Positions 22,706-34,912 are shown, counted from the stretch's first letter. The stretch is DNA of 64,000 nt from Heliocidaris erythrogramma (GCA_025617745.1 CM046871.1:34355579-34419578), one strand, 5' to 3'. Notes: a model not told the origin generated them from the sequence alone. Program-made: numbers and translations.

Positions 22706-22935
22706 TTTGACTTAAGTTACACAACCATTATTCTCTCATTTTCTTTTTTTTTCACAATTACATATATACCTCAAGTATTACATAATTTATATATATTTTT
22801 AAAATCACTACTCATTGTCATTATTGATATTACTACATCATTTTATACAAAATTCCTATCAATGCAGTTTATTCCGTCACAATAGAAATTCGACGTTAAG
22901 GCGAAAGCGACCGTGCATTAAGGCGAATGATAACG
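22706..22935 (+). repeat. Diverged relatives of the 56.7-kb hairpin and family A
   Basis: AAGTTAC-CAACCATTATTCTCTCATTT at 22714-22743 matches the right arm of the hairpin at 56730-56770. At 22861-22925, AATGCAGTTTATTCCGTCA followed by AATAG and GCGACC-like text matches the interior of family A, but the repeated word is different (TTAAGGCGAA instead of ATTAGGTCGAC). The same left-to-right order occurs around 56.7-57.0 kb. Confidence 0.55.
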
Positions 22936-23536
22936 ATAGGCTGAGATGAAAGGATTCCCCCTAACCATGCTAACGCCGGAATAAGAGTTATTATTATTAC
23001 TGTTATCTCATCTACCCAATCCAAATATGCTTGAATGGCATTAAGTAACGAGGAAATGACGATTCAATTGCAGTGCTAGCTTCCCCAACCCCGAATCCAG
23101 TTCCAAAACGTCATGTGGGCAACATTTTCTTGTTATTTCGATACAAGGAACTTCATGTTTAACAGTGTCACATGTAATACGGTATGTCTGGTAAAGGTGT
23201 TCATCTTTAGTGTTTTGTAAACAGCACTTCCACTGTCATGTCAGAAACCAATTTATTAATCTTAAACCAAATTAAAAAAATTCTTTAAAAAAAGTATAAC
23301 TGCTATCCCGGAGGAAAATAAATATTTCATAGCCTGTAGAATTAGCCGATTATTTACATGCATTAAATATGAATTTGAAGGGGAAGCAAAAAAAAATGAG
23401 ATTAATGTCAGAAGGAAAAGACAAAGTGGACGAATCGCAATGACGTTAGTGCATGCACTCTGAAATAAATAGTCGATAGGCCGCCTGCATGCACGGCTCG
23501 GTAATATAATTTGTAGAGGCTTACGTTCTCTCTCTT

Positions 23537-23567
<31 letters not shown>

Positions 23568-25661
23568 TTCTCCTACAATCTATCTCAATCTCTTCGTCTC
23601 CTCTATACTTAATCTGTTTCGCGCGATTTAATTCTGAAGGCAACTGCTGAAGGAAAATGAAATAAAAGCCACAGCCTTGACAGATTTCCCGTTTCTTACG
23701 CTAAGAGAATTATCGTATTTTGTAACAGAGATCACGGCGGAGAGAGTCCGGGAAAGGAAGAGAGTATGTGGGGGATGGCGGTGCGTTCCGTATCATTGGT
23801 TTTCTTAGAGTATGGTAGCATTATAAAAAGAACATGCATGGTGATCAAGAATAAAGAAGGAAACTGATAATTGCCCCATTCCCTATTACAATGGCGGAAG
23901 GCGAAAATAGATAAATAAATAATAAAAAATATGGAGAAGGAAAGGAAATGAAAAAAAAAACCGTAAGAAGAAGTTCCTCCCATGGGATCGGAACTCTCGT
24001 CTACCAATAATAAAAGGCCTTAGAAGAATTCGAAAGCTATACCACTGTTTCCCTCAACAATTGGCTACAGGTAACGTAATGTATAACCTTAACTATTCAT
24101 AAAGCCGAACTGTTATATGTTATGATTAATGGTACTCAATGAATGTTTCAAGGTTTACGAAAGACAAATTTATGACAATTTGTTATCCGAAATATAATTA
24201 GATAAGCCTGGCAGTTTATTAGAGGCGAGGATAGGAGAAGGGCTCACTTCTATTAATTTGAATTATCTGTGTGCGTGCATAAATGGGCTATTCTTTCTCG
24301 TTGCATGTTGAAATGAAAAAATGATCGCGCCAGATGGTGAATATTGAATATGTACACAAATTGCGGAAAGAAGCACACGGGAATATGTTTGTGATAATAA
24401 TTGCTTGAAAATATGTTTCTAAAGGGACAGAGTAACACTGCCGCCACGGTGCAACAGTGTACTTGTATTCACTGAAGCCATGCCTGTCAATTAATAACTA
24501 CAAACGTGATATTAAAGAGATGTTATGAGTTTTGAAAGCCAGGCGTGCACACCTTTGGATATCAAGATATCTATGAATGAAATTAGACATCGCAAACGCG
24601 ATCCCTGGTACGGTTTTCGGGTTTCTTGTGCGCTAAAACTTGGTGAATGAGCCAATGCACCTTGTTGTTCTTTGAATAGCACTATAGCTATTGATCATCG
24701 AAGGGTTTTTATTTTTCTAACACATTAAACAGTTTCTCTGAGTTTAAAAACTTTATGGCATTATCATGAAAGATATTTTTCTATAAAATTTTGCATTATA
24801 CCTTAAAAATGAAGATAGCTGAAACTCAAACGTCTAGCTTCGATAACATGTAAATTGGGTAATAAATATATACACCATTCTATTTCCACTGACATCGATA
24901 AGTATTATTTTGCAAGCAATGTATATGTATACATCGTATCCCACTGGTCAAATGTTTGCATTTTCCGGTCAATTACCCATTATAACTTACGCCCGATAAA
25001 ATTGAGATAATCTGAAAAACATCCGGCCTTTTGTGGCGTCCTTTCCCCGCTGTGATATAAATTCCTGTGGATCATGGACGACTAGTCTGTTACCACGATA
25101 GGAAATGGGATATCTGCAGAGAGAGGGCATAGTATTAAACGGCACCGACAGGAATGTATCGGGGATAATTCTTTGAACCATTCCCGTGTGTTTAATAGCT
25201 CGCATTTGCAACGTTTAGGAAATGCGAGGCTCGCATCAAGAACACTTAGGTTTCTTTATGAAATTTTACTCAACGGGTTAAAGGGTATGTTCAGCATTTT
25301 AAGAGGAATATTATGTGAAATGAGGGAAGATAAGTATGGTGTGTTTAAAACCTAAGCTTACGAGGGGTAAAAGAAGAATTTTTACACTTTTGATCTATGA
25401 TAACTCATAAGTTCATAAGTTAATACTTATAACAAACTGTGTATGAAAATGGCGTTAGATTAATTTGGAGTAAGTTTTATCATATTTTCCTCAGATAATT
25501 TTCGAAAAAAATAATATGAATTTTTAATTAAATATGTACTTTTGAAAACGCAAGACCACAGAGTCTATACATCAGGAATTAATTCAATACGCAACAATTA
25601 TGCATATACCATTGTACATCGCACCTGTCACTTTTGACAACCTTTTGCTACCCAGTGTTAA
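22936..25661. other. Non-coding sequence
   Basis: A TC-rich microsatellite lies at 23530-23575. No credible exon was found. Nothing else is recognised. Confidence 0.5.
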
Positions 25662-26908
25662 TTGAGGGGAAGTCCACCCGGATATCGAGTCGGTTTTAAA
25701 ATGAGAAAGCATAAAGAAACAGATTAAAGTTTGAGCAAAAATATGATTGGAAATAAGAAAGTTATGAATTTTGGAAGTTGTAATAAATAAAACATTAAAT
25801 GGCAAGTCCTTTATGCCTAGTTTACATTTGCCCCGGGCGCCGTATACGATAAATTGGTCTACGATTTTCCTTGCGATTTTTCGGGCATCGTAGGTGGCTA
25901 CAGGGTACGGTGTTTGTTTACATTATCTACGAGCATCGTGCCATTTCTTGTATTGGCGCTCGAGGCAGGCCGGGGCAAATCCGTACAAAGGCTGTTCGGA
26001 GATTGTACGAAAATCGTGCAATTTCAGTGCAGTTGCCGTGCAGCCTCCGCAGCCTCCGCACAGAAATCATACGGAGCCCATCTAAAAAAATGATTGGCCC
26101 GTCTCAAGGCGGCTGCACGGCCATGGTGCGGGAGCTGTGGGGTTGCCGCGGGATGACTGCTCAGTATCATGGGTACTGCACGGGCATCGAGTGCCAACCT
26201 TGCGATAGCTGTGTATGACCGTGCGAATGTCCCACGAGTATACAATCTCTGTACGATTTTTTTTTTGCCACCATGTTCACCGAAATATCGTGCGCGAGGC
26301 CTCCGCGCTATGCCCGTGCGGGCATTGTGCAATGCCCCCTACGACATTTCTACGGGCTACAGGCTTACGATTTTTCAAATTTGTATAACTTCCCGCGAAA
26401 CAAAATCGTAGAGGCCGCGGAGCCCGTTAATCCGTACGAAAATCCAACGGCCGCCTCCTGCCTCCGCGCGGAGGCCGCCCAGAAAAGGGGATACGGGCAG
26501 GTTACGGGCTCCGTATAGACCAATCGCAGGTCAAATGTAAACTAGTCATTACGTAACTAGCAAGGTCTTCTCCCATTTGCCCTGTACTGAAAATATCATA
26601 AATTTCCATTTCCTCTGAAAAAAATATTAAATTGTACATGCAGCCCATAGATGTAATTATTGCACATATATTTTACACAAAACCTGTATGAAATAAATTT
26701 ATTCCTTCATCAAAAATTTATGACATTTTCTGTACTGAGCAAATGAGAGAGGATCTCCCAACGGAGTTGCCATTTTGTTTTTTATTGATTAAAAATTTAT
26801 AACTTTCTTATTTCTAATCATATTTTGCTCAAACTTTTATCGATTTGTTTCTTTATGTTTTCTGCTTCCTTTAAAAGCACCTTGAAATCAGGGTTGACTT
26901 TCCTTTAA
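25662..26908. mobile_element. Older inverted-repeat element, split by a nested insertion
   Basis: The left arm (25662-25810, starting AGGGGAAGTCCACCC) and the right arm (about 26765-26908, ending GGGTTGACTTTCCTTTAA) are inverted relatives sharing ATAACTTTCTTATTTC-AATC and TTTGCTCAAACTTT in reverse. Without the 735-bp insertion at 25814-26548 the element would be about 510 bp. A related half-copy lies at 32255-32419. Confidence 0.65.
25814..26548 (+). mobile_element. Harbinger-like MITE with CGTACGATTTTCGTACG words, copy 1
   Basis: The left end is TGCCTAGTTTACATTTG and the right end is CAAATGTAAACTAGTCA, flanked by TTA on both sides. A 3-bp TWA target duplication is the hallmark of PIF/Harbinger elements. 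The interior is richer in GC and CpG than its surroundings and is dense in words such as TCCGTACG, ATCGTGC and CCTCCGCA. Overlapping open frames of 60-115 codons here are by-products of these words; no transposase motif is visible. The homologous element at 53222-53865 lies in the opposite orientation. Confidence 0.8.
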
Positions 26909-29900
26909 TAATTCATCACTCTGGGTGCTCTGGAATTTCAGCGGGTCTCTGATGCTTTTCTCCATGACGTTATAAGTGCACCGCATCCAGACATCTACCA
27001 TTTTTATTGATTTTAAAATCAATGATGCTGTAGCGCATCATGGTAGTTATGACCTTGTCATAGGCCTACAGGCACGGGGGGGGGGGGGGGGGGGGGGGGC
27101 AACGCCTTTTCACTGAATCATGGTCATATGTTTCTACATCGTGCCAAATTTGTTACAGTAAATATCTTATTGCGCCATTAAAAGATGTAAAAGATATAGA
27201 AATTGCAGATAGACCAACTCGTTACACGAGTATGAGGTGACAACTGCCAGAAATCTTTAATTCCGTGAAATTTCAGCACTCTGCCTCGTACATCTATGGA
27301 CAATTGAAATGATTACTACACCCCTTATATGGCTGTTTAAGAGTTTTCTCTGAATTATCCCAAGCATGCTGTGATCTCTTTGCGAAAAAACCCTCTCAAA
27401 CTGACTTGCAGTGATCAGAGGAATATCGATTTTTGACAGCTAAATTATACGTAATTTGCCTTGACCATCGAAAAAAAAAAAGTTTGAGAGATCGTTCATA
27501 TTCTCAATGTGAAATGAGCACGAATACTTTCATAATTAATGTAATTATTTTGTTATCAAACTCTGCTGTGTCACGTTCGCCAAGAGTTAATTTCGTTAAT
27601 GATGAAACCAGAAATATTTCCCAGTGCTGTTTGATTTGGAACGGGGGAGGGGATGTTGGCTAGACTTCTTATAACTTATTTTCCAACCTTCACATCTTTC
27701 TATCAAACGTTCCCTTGCCATTCAGAGCTTTTAAAATGGAAAGTTGAAAGTTTGGCACATTCTCTCTTATTTTTTAAATTTTTCTTTATCAATTTTTAAA
27801 GATTATGATTCACTCAAGCATTTTCACATTTGCGTAGTTTACATGTCATATGAAATGGAGAAGTATTATAAAGCTATCATACCAGCACATCATATCTCCG
27901 TAAATTTCTATTAATTATTGAGATATCTATAATTCAATTGCGTAAGTTTGAGTAATTTAGCCTACACATGGTCACTCTTTACTCTACCCAAATCCCAACT
28001 TAGTGCGGCATAAATTGCACAAACGTTCGTCTGACACATAATTACCGTAACGTTGGTCAATTTTTTTACTAAACATATTTTTTTACAGCTAGCTCATGCC
28101 AGCTACTGCCAGCCAGATATATTAAATTTGAAGGAGATCCTCGCTTTGACGCTATGAACCTGACTTTCGAAGATAATCGTACATCACACCTCGTGATGGC
28201 ATCTTCGTGAAATATCAGGTTGTTTTCCTTGGAGATACTTGCTTCATCGGTCGAGGTGGTGCACACACTGAACGCGGAAGAAGCAAACAAAATACGAAAC
28301 AGCTGCGTCGATTTACAACGCAACTGAAAACATGTGGGACCAAAGGAATGAAAATCGGCCAGCATGATTTCAGTACGAACAAAATCCCCTTTATCATTTT
28401 CTTTTTCCGTCGTTACTTCAAATAAAGATTATAAGAGAGCATATGGAAAGCGATACACAGGGATGATTAACAATTCACATCAATAGGCTGCAATTAGAGT
28501 AGATATAATATAATAGTAATAAAAGTACGCAAAGGTCGGAATTCATAGCGAACTATTAAAATTTTCATAAGCGGCTGCCTGGTGTACGTGTCGAACGTGA
28601 GCACTGATATTCTGCAGTTTCGGATCGTTTCAACGAGTCATAAAATATTGAATAGACTGCTTTAATAAAAATGATAAAAGCCTTACGAAAGTTCGTATAG
28701 AAAGTACATTGCCATGTAAAATATACATACAAGACTCCCCAAGCAGAGGTGTAACGTAAATTAAAATAGCAAATGAACAAGTTGAAAGGGCTCTTGTATA
28801 GAGAGCGATAATGAGATGAGATATTTTTTAAAATCACAATTATCTTCTCGGAACATGTGATCCACGTAAAATTGTATATTCTGTCTTGTATTAGTATCAA
28901 CAGTGTAATTAATTTTTCTTTAAGATAAGCTCAGTCATGTCAGTAATCATTTTATAATATTTTCTGCATTTTCAGTGAAACCGCAGCATTGACAGTATCA
29001 CAAAATTCAATCTAACCGATGGAAGACATAAAATATATATTATAAAAGTATATAATATCCATACGTACTCCGTACCAGCATAAATAATCGATGAGATAGC
29101 CTTTCCCTAATGTGCTAAAAATAATGTGCTTATACCTCGGGAATAAGGTATTTCGTTATATAAATTTCTACATACATATAAAAAAATTGTCGATATTAAA
29201 TTCGAACAGGAATTTCTATTGAATTGTTTCTGTATATTGTTCCAAGAAACATCGATAAAGATATCTTAATAATAAACGTTTCTGAATAGTAGTGCCATAT
29301 AGAGATCATGTTGGGTTTATGTAAAACTAGTGTGTTATTGTCATGTTCCTAAATTTCAATATGTTACGCTATTAAACTTGGATTAGGTGGAGTTTTAAAA
29401 GTCTCTGCTTTCGTGTTTGATATTTACAAATTCCATTCTCTGGAGAAAAAATACCATACCTGTTCGATGTTTTTTAGAAATATCTAATCAATGTTATATT
29501 TTCACTGTACATACCCTTTTTGGTGATAATCATATATTTTAAATAATTTTACTTCACACGTTTTAAAAAAATTTGATAAATATTTACACTGTCAAAAAAA
29601 AAGTTTTGAATCTCCAATGAAATATGCACTCTGATGTTTGGCCTGTTCTCATGCGCTCGGTAATATAATCAAGGAGTTATCATAATCAACTGCCATTTAG
29701 AGCAACAATAATGTCTTCCACGAATTTATGTTATTGCTTATAGTCTAATAATATACTTGCCATATCCAATAGATCAAATGTTTGCTCTTAAATAGCAACC
29801 CACAAAGATTTTTTTAAACCAGCGTATTCCATTGCATTATACTCATTTGGCAGTAAAGAAACGCTTTATCCATATGTCGAACAGCTATTAATGAAATATA

Positions 29901-32067
29901 AAAATATCATTTGTGCTTTAATTTTTCTATATTTTTAACTCAGGCATCACTAATGTCATTATCATAGAGCACATCCCGTTGCTGCTTTTAATATCTTTTC
30001 ATTCAATTTCAACCCTTTTTTTAAAAACTAAAGTTGCTGATTTTTTTCAGGATACCCGTTATCTTGTCGGAAAGAAGTGTAATACATCTCTCAAAAGGCT
30101 GGTTGGAATTCATTTTTATCCTCCACTCTATTTGCTGAATTTATAGAAGGACATTAAAGGGCTATTCATCATTTATTTTCTTGACAAAAATGGCGAGGTG
30201 GTGATGAATAGGGGCTTTAAAATAATACATCACACGTCGGCATGCAAAATCACTTCAAAACGGGAATTGAGACTACGCACTCACACCCACACTGTACAAG
30301 CCCACCACACTCAGTGCTCATCGATAAACGTATTCTAATAATATTTCTGCGTCTTTATTTTCCGTTTCATTGATCTTGTTTTGACAGAACTTGCCTTGAA
30401 GCTTTCGATGTTCTCATTTTCACCATGTTCTTTTTTTCTTGTCCGCATTGCTTAAAATGCGGAGTACGTTGCAACAGAATACTGGAGAAACAATGTGTTA
30501 AGGCAGTGAAAATAACACGTAGTCATGTTTCATGTCTCCCGCATGCCATAACGTGCAGTTGTCAGGCAGTTTAACACCAATGACGTCACGTTACCAAGGT
30601 GTCCCTCCGTCTTCTCCGGAATATCCGTATAATATGCCCTAATTGTTATGGAATAACGAAATGGTATTGTACGGCAGCCATCTTTTATGTGTGAAAATGT
30701 TACCGAAATGAATGTCTGCGACAGAATGAAATCGTCTGAAAGTAGCGTCGTAAAGAGAAACGTTATAAGTAGAGGATAACAGCCTTATTGAACATGGATT
30801 TCTCAGTTAATATATCGAGATTTTGAATGCTTCAAAATCCTTTGGGGGCAAACCTTGAAACCTTGAAAAATGTTTCAACTTTAAAAACAAGAAAATCTTC
30901 TCAAACAGAGAAATATTTCATGTATCTTTTCATTCACAGATTGATATATTATTTTGAAGGAATAAAACAAGAAAAAAGAATTGGAATAAGATCGTATGAT
31001 TACAATATATAATTGTCTGTGAAAACTGTATATGTACAAAAAATATAATAAAGAGACAAAAAAGTCAAAAGTCCCTTCTACACGTAGGTAAAGAGCTGCT
31101 CATCGTGACTCAAGTCACGCAATTTTTATCTTAAAAATGATTATCCCTTTTTTTGGGGGGGGGGGGGCATACACCCCTTCTATTGACAGTGCAAATCCAA
31201 CTTTCAAAATAAATTACGTATAAGTTTTACGCTTACGCAGTAAGTAGAAAAATCACACAAAGAGATAATCATGATGTTTCAAATTGACTTTTAAGAAGAT
31301 ATTAATCGTCAAAGGAGAAAAAAGGTTGCCTGGTACTTAAAAAATAGTTAGTCGCTTATCCTTATCCACCAGAGGGGCTCTTTAGCGCACCTGTTTACCC
31401 CTTTGTCATGATGGACCAAAGGTGATAATATTTCTTACTATCTTCATAATGAAGAATGCTGGAGGATTTATTCTTCACAACCATGAAATGTCAAGGTTAG
31501 ACGAGAATGGGAGATTTGAGGACGAGATGAGAATAGAAACACGATCGGCCTAATCATTTACTTGCTTCCTCTAGGCTGCATACTCACATCTCCATCTTGG
31601 CTTCGGCGGGAAAAATGTCACCTGAATCTAAGTGGCAGTTGTTAAAACCAATTGTCGTATCATGTTCAAGGATTAATTGTGCCATTGAATTCATCTGTAA
31701 ACACATCCACACTTTAATGCATCCTAATCAATAACTGTATGTATTCACAGTATATGATAGATGATAAATAATATTTGGCCCATAAGAGCATATTACCCCT
31801 TTGTTCCATCATGGTATTACTTCATTTTGTTTACTTCTTTTCATTTTCCATCATTCTTCCGATAACAAGCAGGCACAAAAATCATTCAAAGAGGCAATTC
31901 AATGGCCATCCCACTTTTGTATCCACTTAATGTGATTTTACTCAAGAGAGGTACCGAGCAAACGTCTTCGAACTTTGTTATGGTAATGATGACCAGAGAA
32001 AACCACTACTGATTTATATCCCTTATATAACACGAACTAAAAAGATGTTTGGTACTACAAAATCGGA
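26909..32067. other. Long non-coding stretch without recognisable genes
   Basis: Poly(G) lies at about 27077-27100 and 31147-31158. A short GGGCTATTCATCA / TGATGAATAGGGG inverted pair at 30168-30218 could be a tiny MITE. The many small open frames have no domain, codon-use or splice support. Confidence 0.5.
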
Positions 32068-32155
32068 GAATAGCGTTGAACATATTAACGCATACTTAAG
32101 CTCTGATGAGTGCAAGACGAAAGTCTTTACCATGCTTCTGTTCAACGCTATTCTT
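32068..32155 (+). repeat. Short foldback enclosing a hammerhead-like core
   Basis: AGAATAGCGTTGAAC (about 32068-32081) pairs with GTTCAACGCTATTCT (32140-32154). Between them CTGATGAGTGCAAGACGAAA (32103-32122) nearly repeats the CTGATGAGTGCAGGTCGAAA of the PLE at 2632-2651. Here stem II can form two pairs (GU/AC). No stem I was found, so it is probably a decayed PLE terminus. Confidence 0.5.
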
Positions 32156-32254
32156 TGATTATATCACATTATCTTTACACAGTATGATTTAACGCGATTC
32201 ACCGCTATTCTGTTCAGTGCCCCATTAGAGAATAGCCCTAGGAGAGGAACTCGC

Positions 32255-32416
32255 AAGATACGTCATGGAGTTGCCAATTTGTATTTGATTGATAGCAACT
32301 TCAAAAACTCATAACTTTCCAACTTCTTATCGGATTTTCCTCAAACTTTCACTCAACCTTTCTCTCATTTTTCGTCATTTATTCAATTCAACTTAACACC
32401 AGGGTGGACTTTCCCT
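32255..32416 (-). repeat. Half-copy of the inverted-repeat family at 25.66-26.91 kb
   Basis: GGAGTTGCCA-TTTGT-TTTGATTGAT, ATAACTTTC, CTCAAACTTT and GGGTGGACTTTCCCTTTAA occur in the same order as in the right arm at 26765-26908. No matching left arm was seen. Confidence 0.55.
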
Positions 32417-32798
32417 TTAAAGATAAAGTTGAGTTCCGGTCATGAGATTGAATTGTGAAAGAAACTTTCTCAAATCAATTGGGGAAGGTTGATTATATAC
32501 GATATAAGAATTGGTGTATGCTGTAAGGTTTTGAATCACCAAAATGATTAGAAATTGACTCAATCCTGCTGAGATTCACATGCACTGCACACAGAAATAT
32601 GTATATGGGACTACACACAACTTTTCGTCCCGAAAATTTCAGCTGTTTCTTGTCATATTTTGAATGTGAGAATATTTGAAGAGCAATCCTTTTCAGGGGA
32701 CATATCTACTATGATAGTCTTCTAAACTACCATAAAAAGAATGAGAAAGCTCACAAATTATATTTTACCTTTCCCAGAACTCAAGTTTCCCTTTAAGA
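32417..32798 (+). mobile_element. 0.4-kb inverted-repeat element, copy 1
   Basis: The left end is TTAAAGATAAAGTTGAGTTC and the right end is CAGAACTCAAGTTTCCCTTTAA-like, a ~20-bp inverted repeat with mismatches. The body matches the reverse complement of 33245-33666 along its length, for example GAAAGAAACT-TCTCAAA, AAGAATTGGTGT and ACTGCACACAGAAAT. No coding content was found. Confidence 0.75.
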
Positions 32799-33244
32799 GC
32801 TGCCTTCAAATTATATACGTGCAGTTTAGTACCGAATGCTCTCGAATTATGTTCGGGATATCACATATGTTGGAGGGTTGTTGCGGGTGAAAAAGAAATC
32901 AATACTTTACTATTCCACACTCTTTTTTAAATCTTAAAGTGTGCCAATCGCCTCAAAGGATTTCTTATGTATAAAACCAACGTAATAAAAAAAAAATTAC
33001 CTAGCATTCTATGGGTTAAACTTGCAATAGCTATTTATAGAATATAGCATATTTTGAATATAGTTTAGCGACATGGAACATCTCAGTAACATAAAGAACA
33101 TAATATTTTTTTGGTTATTTTTACCCATTAACTTACAACTTAGAGAAAGAAATCCCACCTAAAGGAGACATTTCTCATTCTCCTCATTCATTTTGAGTAT
33201 ATTATTGTTACCACGCTTTTCATGTAAAAAAATCTTGCAAAACG
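32799..33244. other. AT-rich non-coding spacer
   Basis: Lies between the two inverted copies of the 0.4-kb element; nothing recognised. Confidence 0.5.
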
Positions 33245-33666
33245 TGTTTAAAGAGAAGGTTGAGTTCTGGGAAAGGTGAAAAATAATTTTTGAGCTTTCT
33301 TTCCTCATGTCAGTTTAGGAATCACATCATAGTAGACATGATGATGATGATGATGATGGCTTCTTCTATAGCGCCGGTATCCGCCTGAATTGGGCGCTCA
33401 TGGCGGATTGCTCTTCAAATGCTCTCATAATTATTTCAAATATGACGATAAAAAGCTGAAATGTTCGGGCCGAACATTCATGCCACATGTGTGTGCAGTC
33501 AAATATACACATTTCTGTGTGCAGTACATTTGTTTTTTCAGCGAGATGCCAAAACCTCACAGTAGACACCAATTCTTATGTAGACATGATCAACTTTTCC
33601 CAATTACTTTGAGACAGTTTCTTTCACATTGTAATCGCATGACCAGAACTCAATTTTATCTTTAAG
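33245..33666 (-). mobile_element. 0.4-kb inverted-repeat element, copy 2 (inverted)
   Basis: The same family as 32417-32798, in the opposite orientation. The ends are TTTAAAGAGAAGGTTGAGTT and CCAGAACTCAATTTTATCTT. It carries an extra ~69 bp (33337-33405) that copy 1 lacks. The two open frames here (33366-33665, both strands) are not protein-like. Confidence 0.75.
33337..33405 (-). mobile_element. Tiny retroposed tail inserted in the 0.4-kb element
   Basis: On the minus strand this reads GGCGCTATAGAAGAAGCC followed by (ATC)n, the same layout as the LINE/SINE tails in this window (GCGCTATATAA then (ATT)n). Comparison with copy 1 of the host element shows a clean insertion between GAAGAGCAATCC and a CTACTATGATG stretch. 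It is probably a LINE or SINE copy truncated to its 3' end. Confidence 0.55.
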
Positions 33667-33786
33667 TTCGAATGCATTTATTTTTTGAGTGGGGTACGTG
33701 TTGGCGTGTGGGTGTGTGGAGGCTGTCACCTTTCTTGACAACATTACATTATTAGCTTATGATTTTAACAAATGGAAGCAGAATAA

Positions 33787-34909
33787 GACCCCGTTTACAC
33801 AGAGACTGAACTCGACTTTAGTCGAATTTGAACTCGAGTTCATTTGTGTGTAAACAGGGTAGTCGCAATTAGAACTCGAGTTCAAAACTCGAATTCGAAT
33901 GACGACCCAGAGCAACATTTATCGAATTCAAACGCGACTTTTATCGAATTTAAATTCGCTATTTGCTGTGTGAACGACACGTAATTGAAAGTCGACTAGC
34001 AAATATCCAGCCAGTGACCCCGTCATACGTCACTTCCGGTATTGCTAAGCAACGCGTCAGTAAATAAGCGTCATCCAACAAGTGAACCACACAACGCACG
34101 AACGATCCTACAAAACCCGCCGAAGTCACCAGGAAAATTCAGACAATGCATCCAAATCAATAGAAAAAACTGGCTATTTGAGCAATTTAGCTACAAGCAA
34201 ATCTTTAAAATAAAATTTTATCCATTACGGCAGGTTTGTGGGAGCGGGTCACATATCGATTCTGATCCATGACATGTACAATAGGTAAATGTGTGAAAAA
34301 CTGAAATGGAGGCTAAATAACAGAGTTGTCAAGTTTATAGCTAGGTTTATTCAGGCAAAGATATTGGCAAATTACACTATAAATGAAGCATTGCGTTGCA
34401 TATAGCTCAAACTATTTTAATGTTAAACAATTAACCAGTAAATCACTGAAGTATCTTGTAAATTCTACCTTTTGCAGTCTTTCGCCCCCCCCCCCCCCCA
34501 AAAAAAAAGGCGGCTGGATTGAAGAAAAAAATCTTCCCACCATCTTCTTAAACGTTCTGCTCGACGAGCAGATCTGACACGTTGCTGTCGCATATAATTA
34601 TTGATCAGGATATTCCTATTCCGACGTAAAATCATACGAAACCAGATCAAAATGACTGCCCTTACAATACTCGCTACCACCATTTTGAACTCACTCGCGG
34701 GGTTTTCACAAATTTAACCCGGAAGTTGATAATCACGATATTCCCACCAAGCGAGGGCGTAATCAAGTCGAATTCACTTTCCTTCTGAATTCGAGTTCGT
34801 CCAATGCTTGGTGTAAACAGCCCACCGAAAAATAATTTATGCTAATCCAAGGTCGCAATTGAATTCGTTGTCGAATTTGAACTCGAGTTCACTCTGTGTA
34901 AACGTGGTC
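33787..34909 (-). mobile_element. Harbinger-like element, tandem copy 1 (1.12 kb)
   Basis: The terminal inverted repeats are GACCCCGTTTACACAGAG on the left and the inverse of GACCACGTTTACACAGAG on the right. TAA lies on each side (33784-33786 and 34910-34912). The subterminal regions are packed with GAACTCGAGTTC, GTCGAATTTGAA and GAATTCGA words in both orientations. Copy 2 (34913-35618) lies head to tail and shares the central TAA. Copy 1 has ~400 bp more interior, including the start of a minus-strand reading frame. The orientation is set by that frame. TWA target sites point to PIF/Harbinger. Confidence 0.82.
34465..34683 (-). pseudogene. Possible N-terminal stub of a Harbinger-type transposase
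   Basis: This minus-strand frame of 72 codons starts with ATG just inside the right subterminal region. It gives a hydrophobic leader, then an Arg-rich stretch RRAERLRRWWEDFF (about codons 40-53), and runs into a poly(G)-derived Gly run. Arg-rich, Trp-pair N termini are common in HARBI1-like transposases, so I infer the remnant of the transposase start next to the 5' end. In copy 2 the corresponding frame stops at about codon 12. No catalytic DDE motifs remain. It could equally be a chance frame. Confidence 0.3.
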
Positions 34910-34912
34910 TAA

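Noticed and set aside
25854..26518. Several overlapping frames of 60-115 codons, including Ala/Arg-rich ones
   Set aside because: They fall entirely inside the word array of a Harbinger-like MITE and reflect its higher GC content.
28069..28425. Overlapping frames on both strands in a locally more GC-rich patch
   Set aside because: No domain, no splice context and no similarity that I can name; it may be conserved non-coding DNA but that cannot be judged here.
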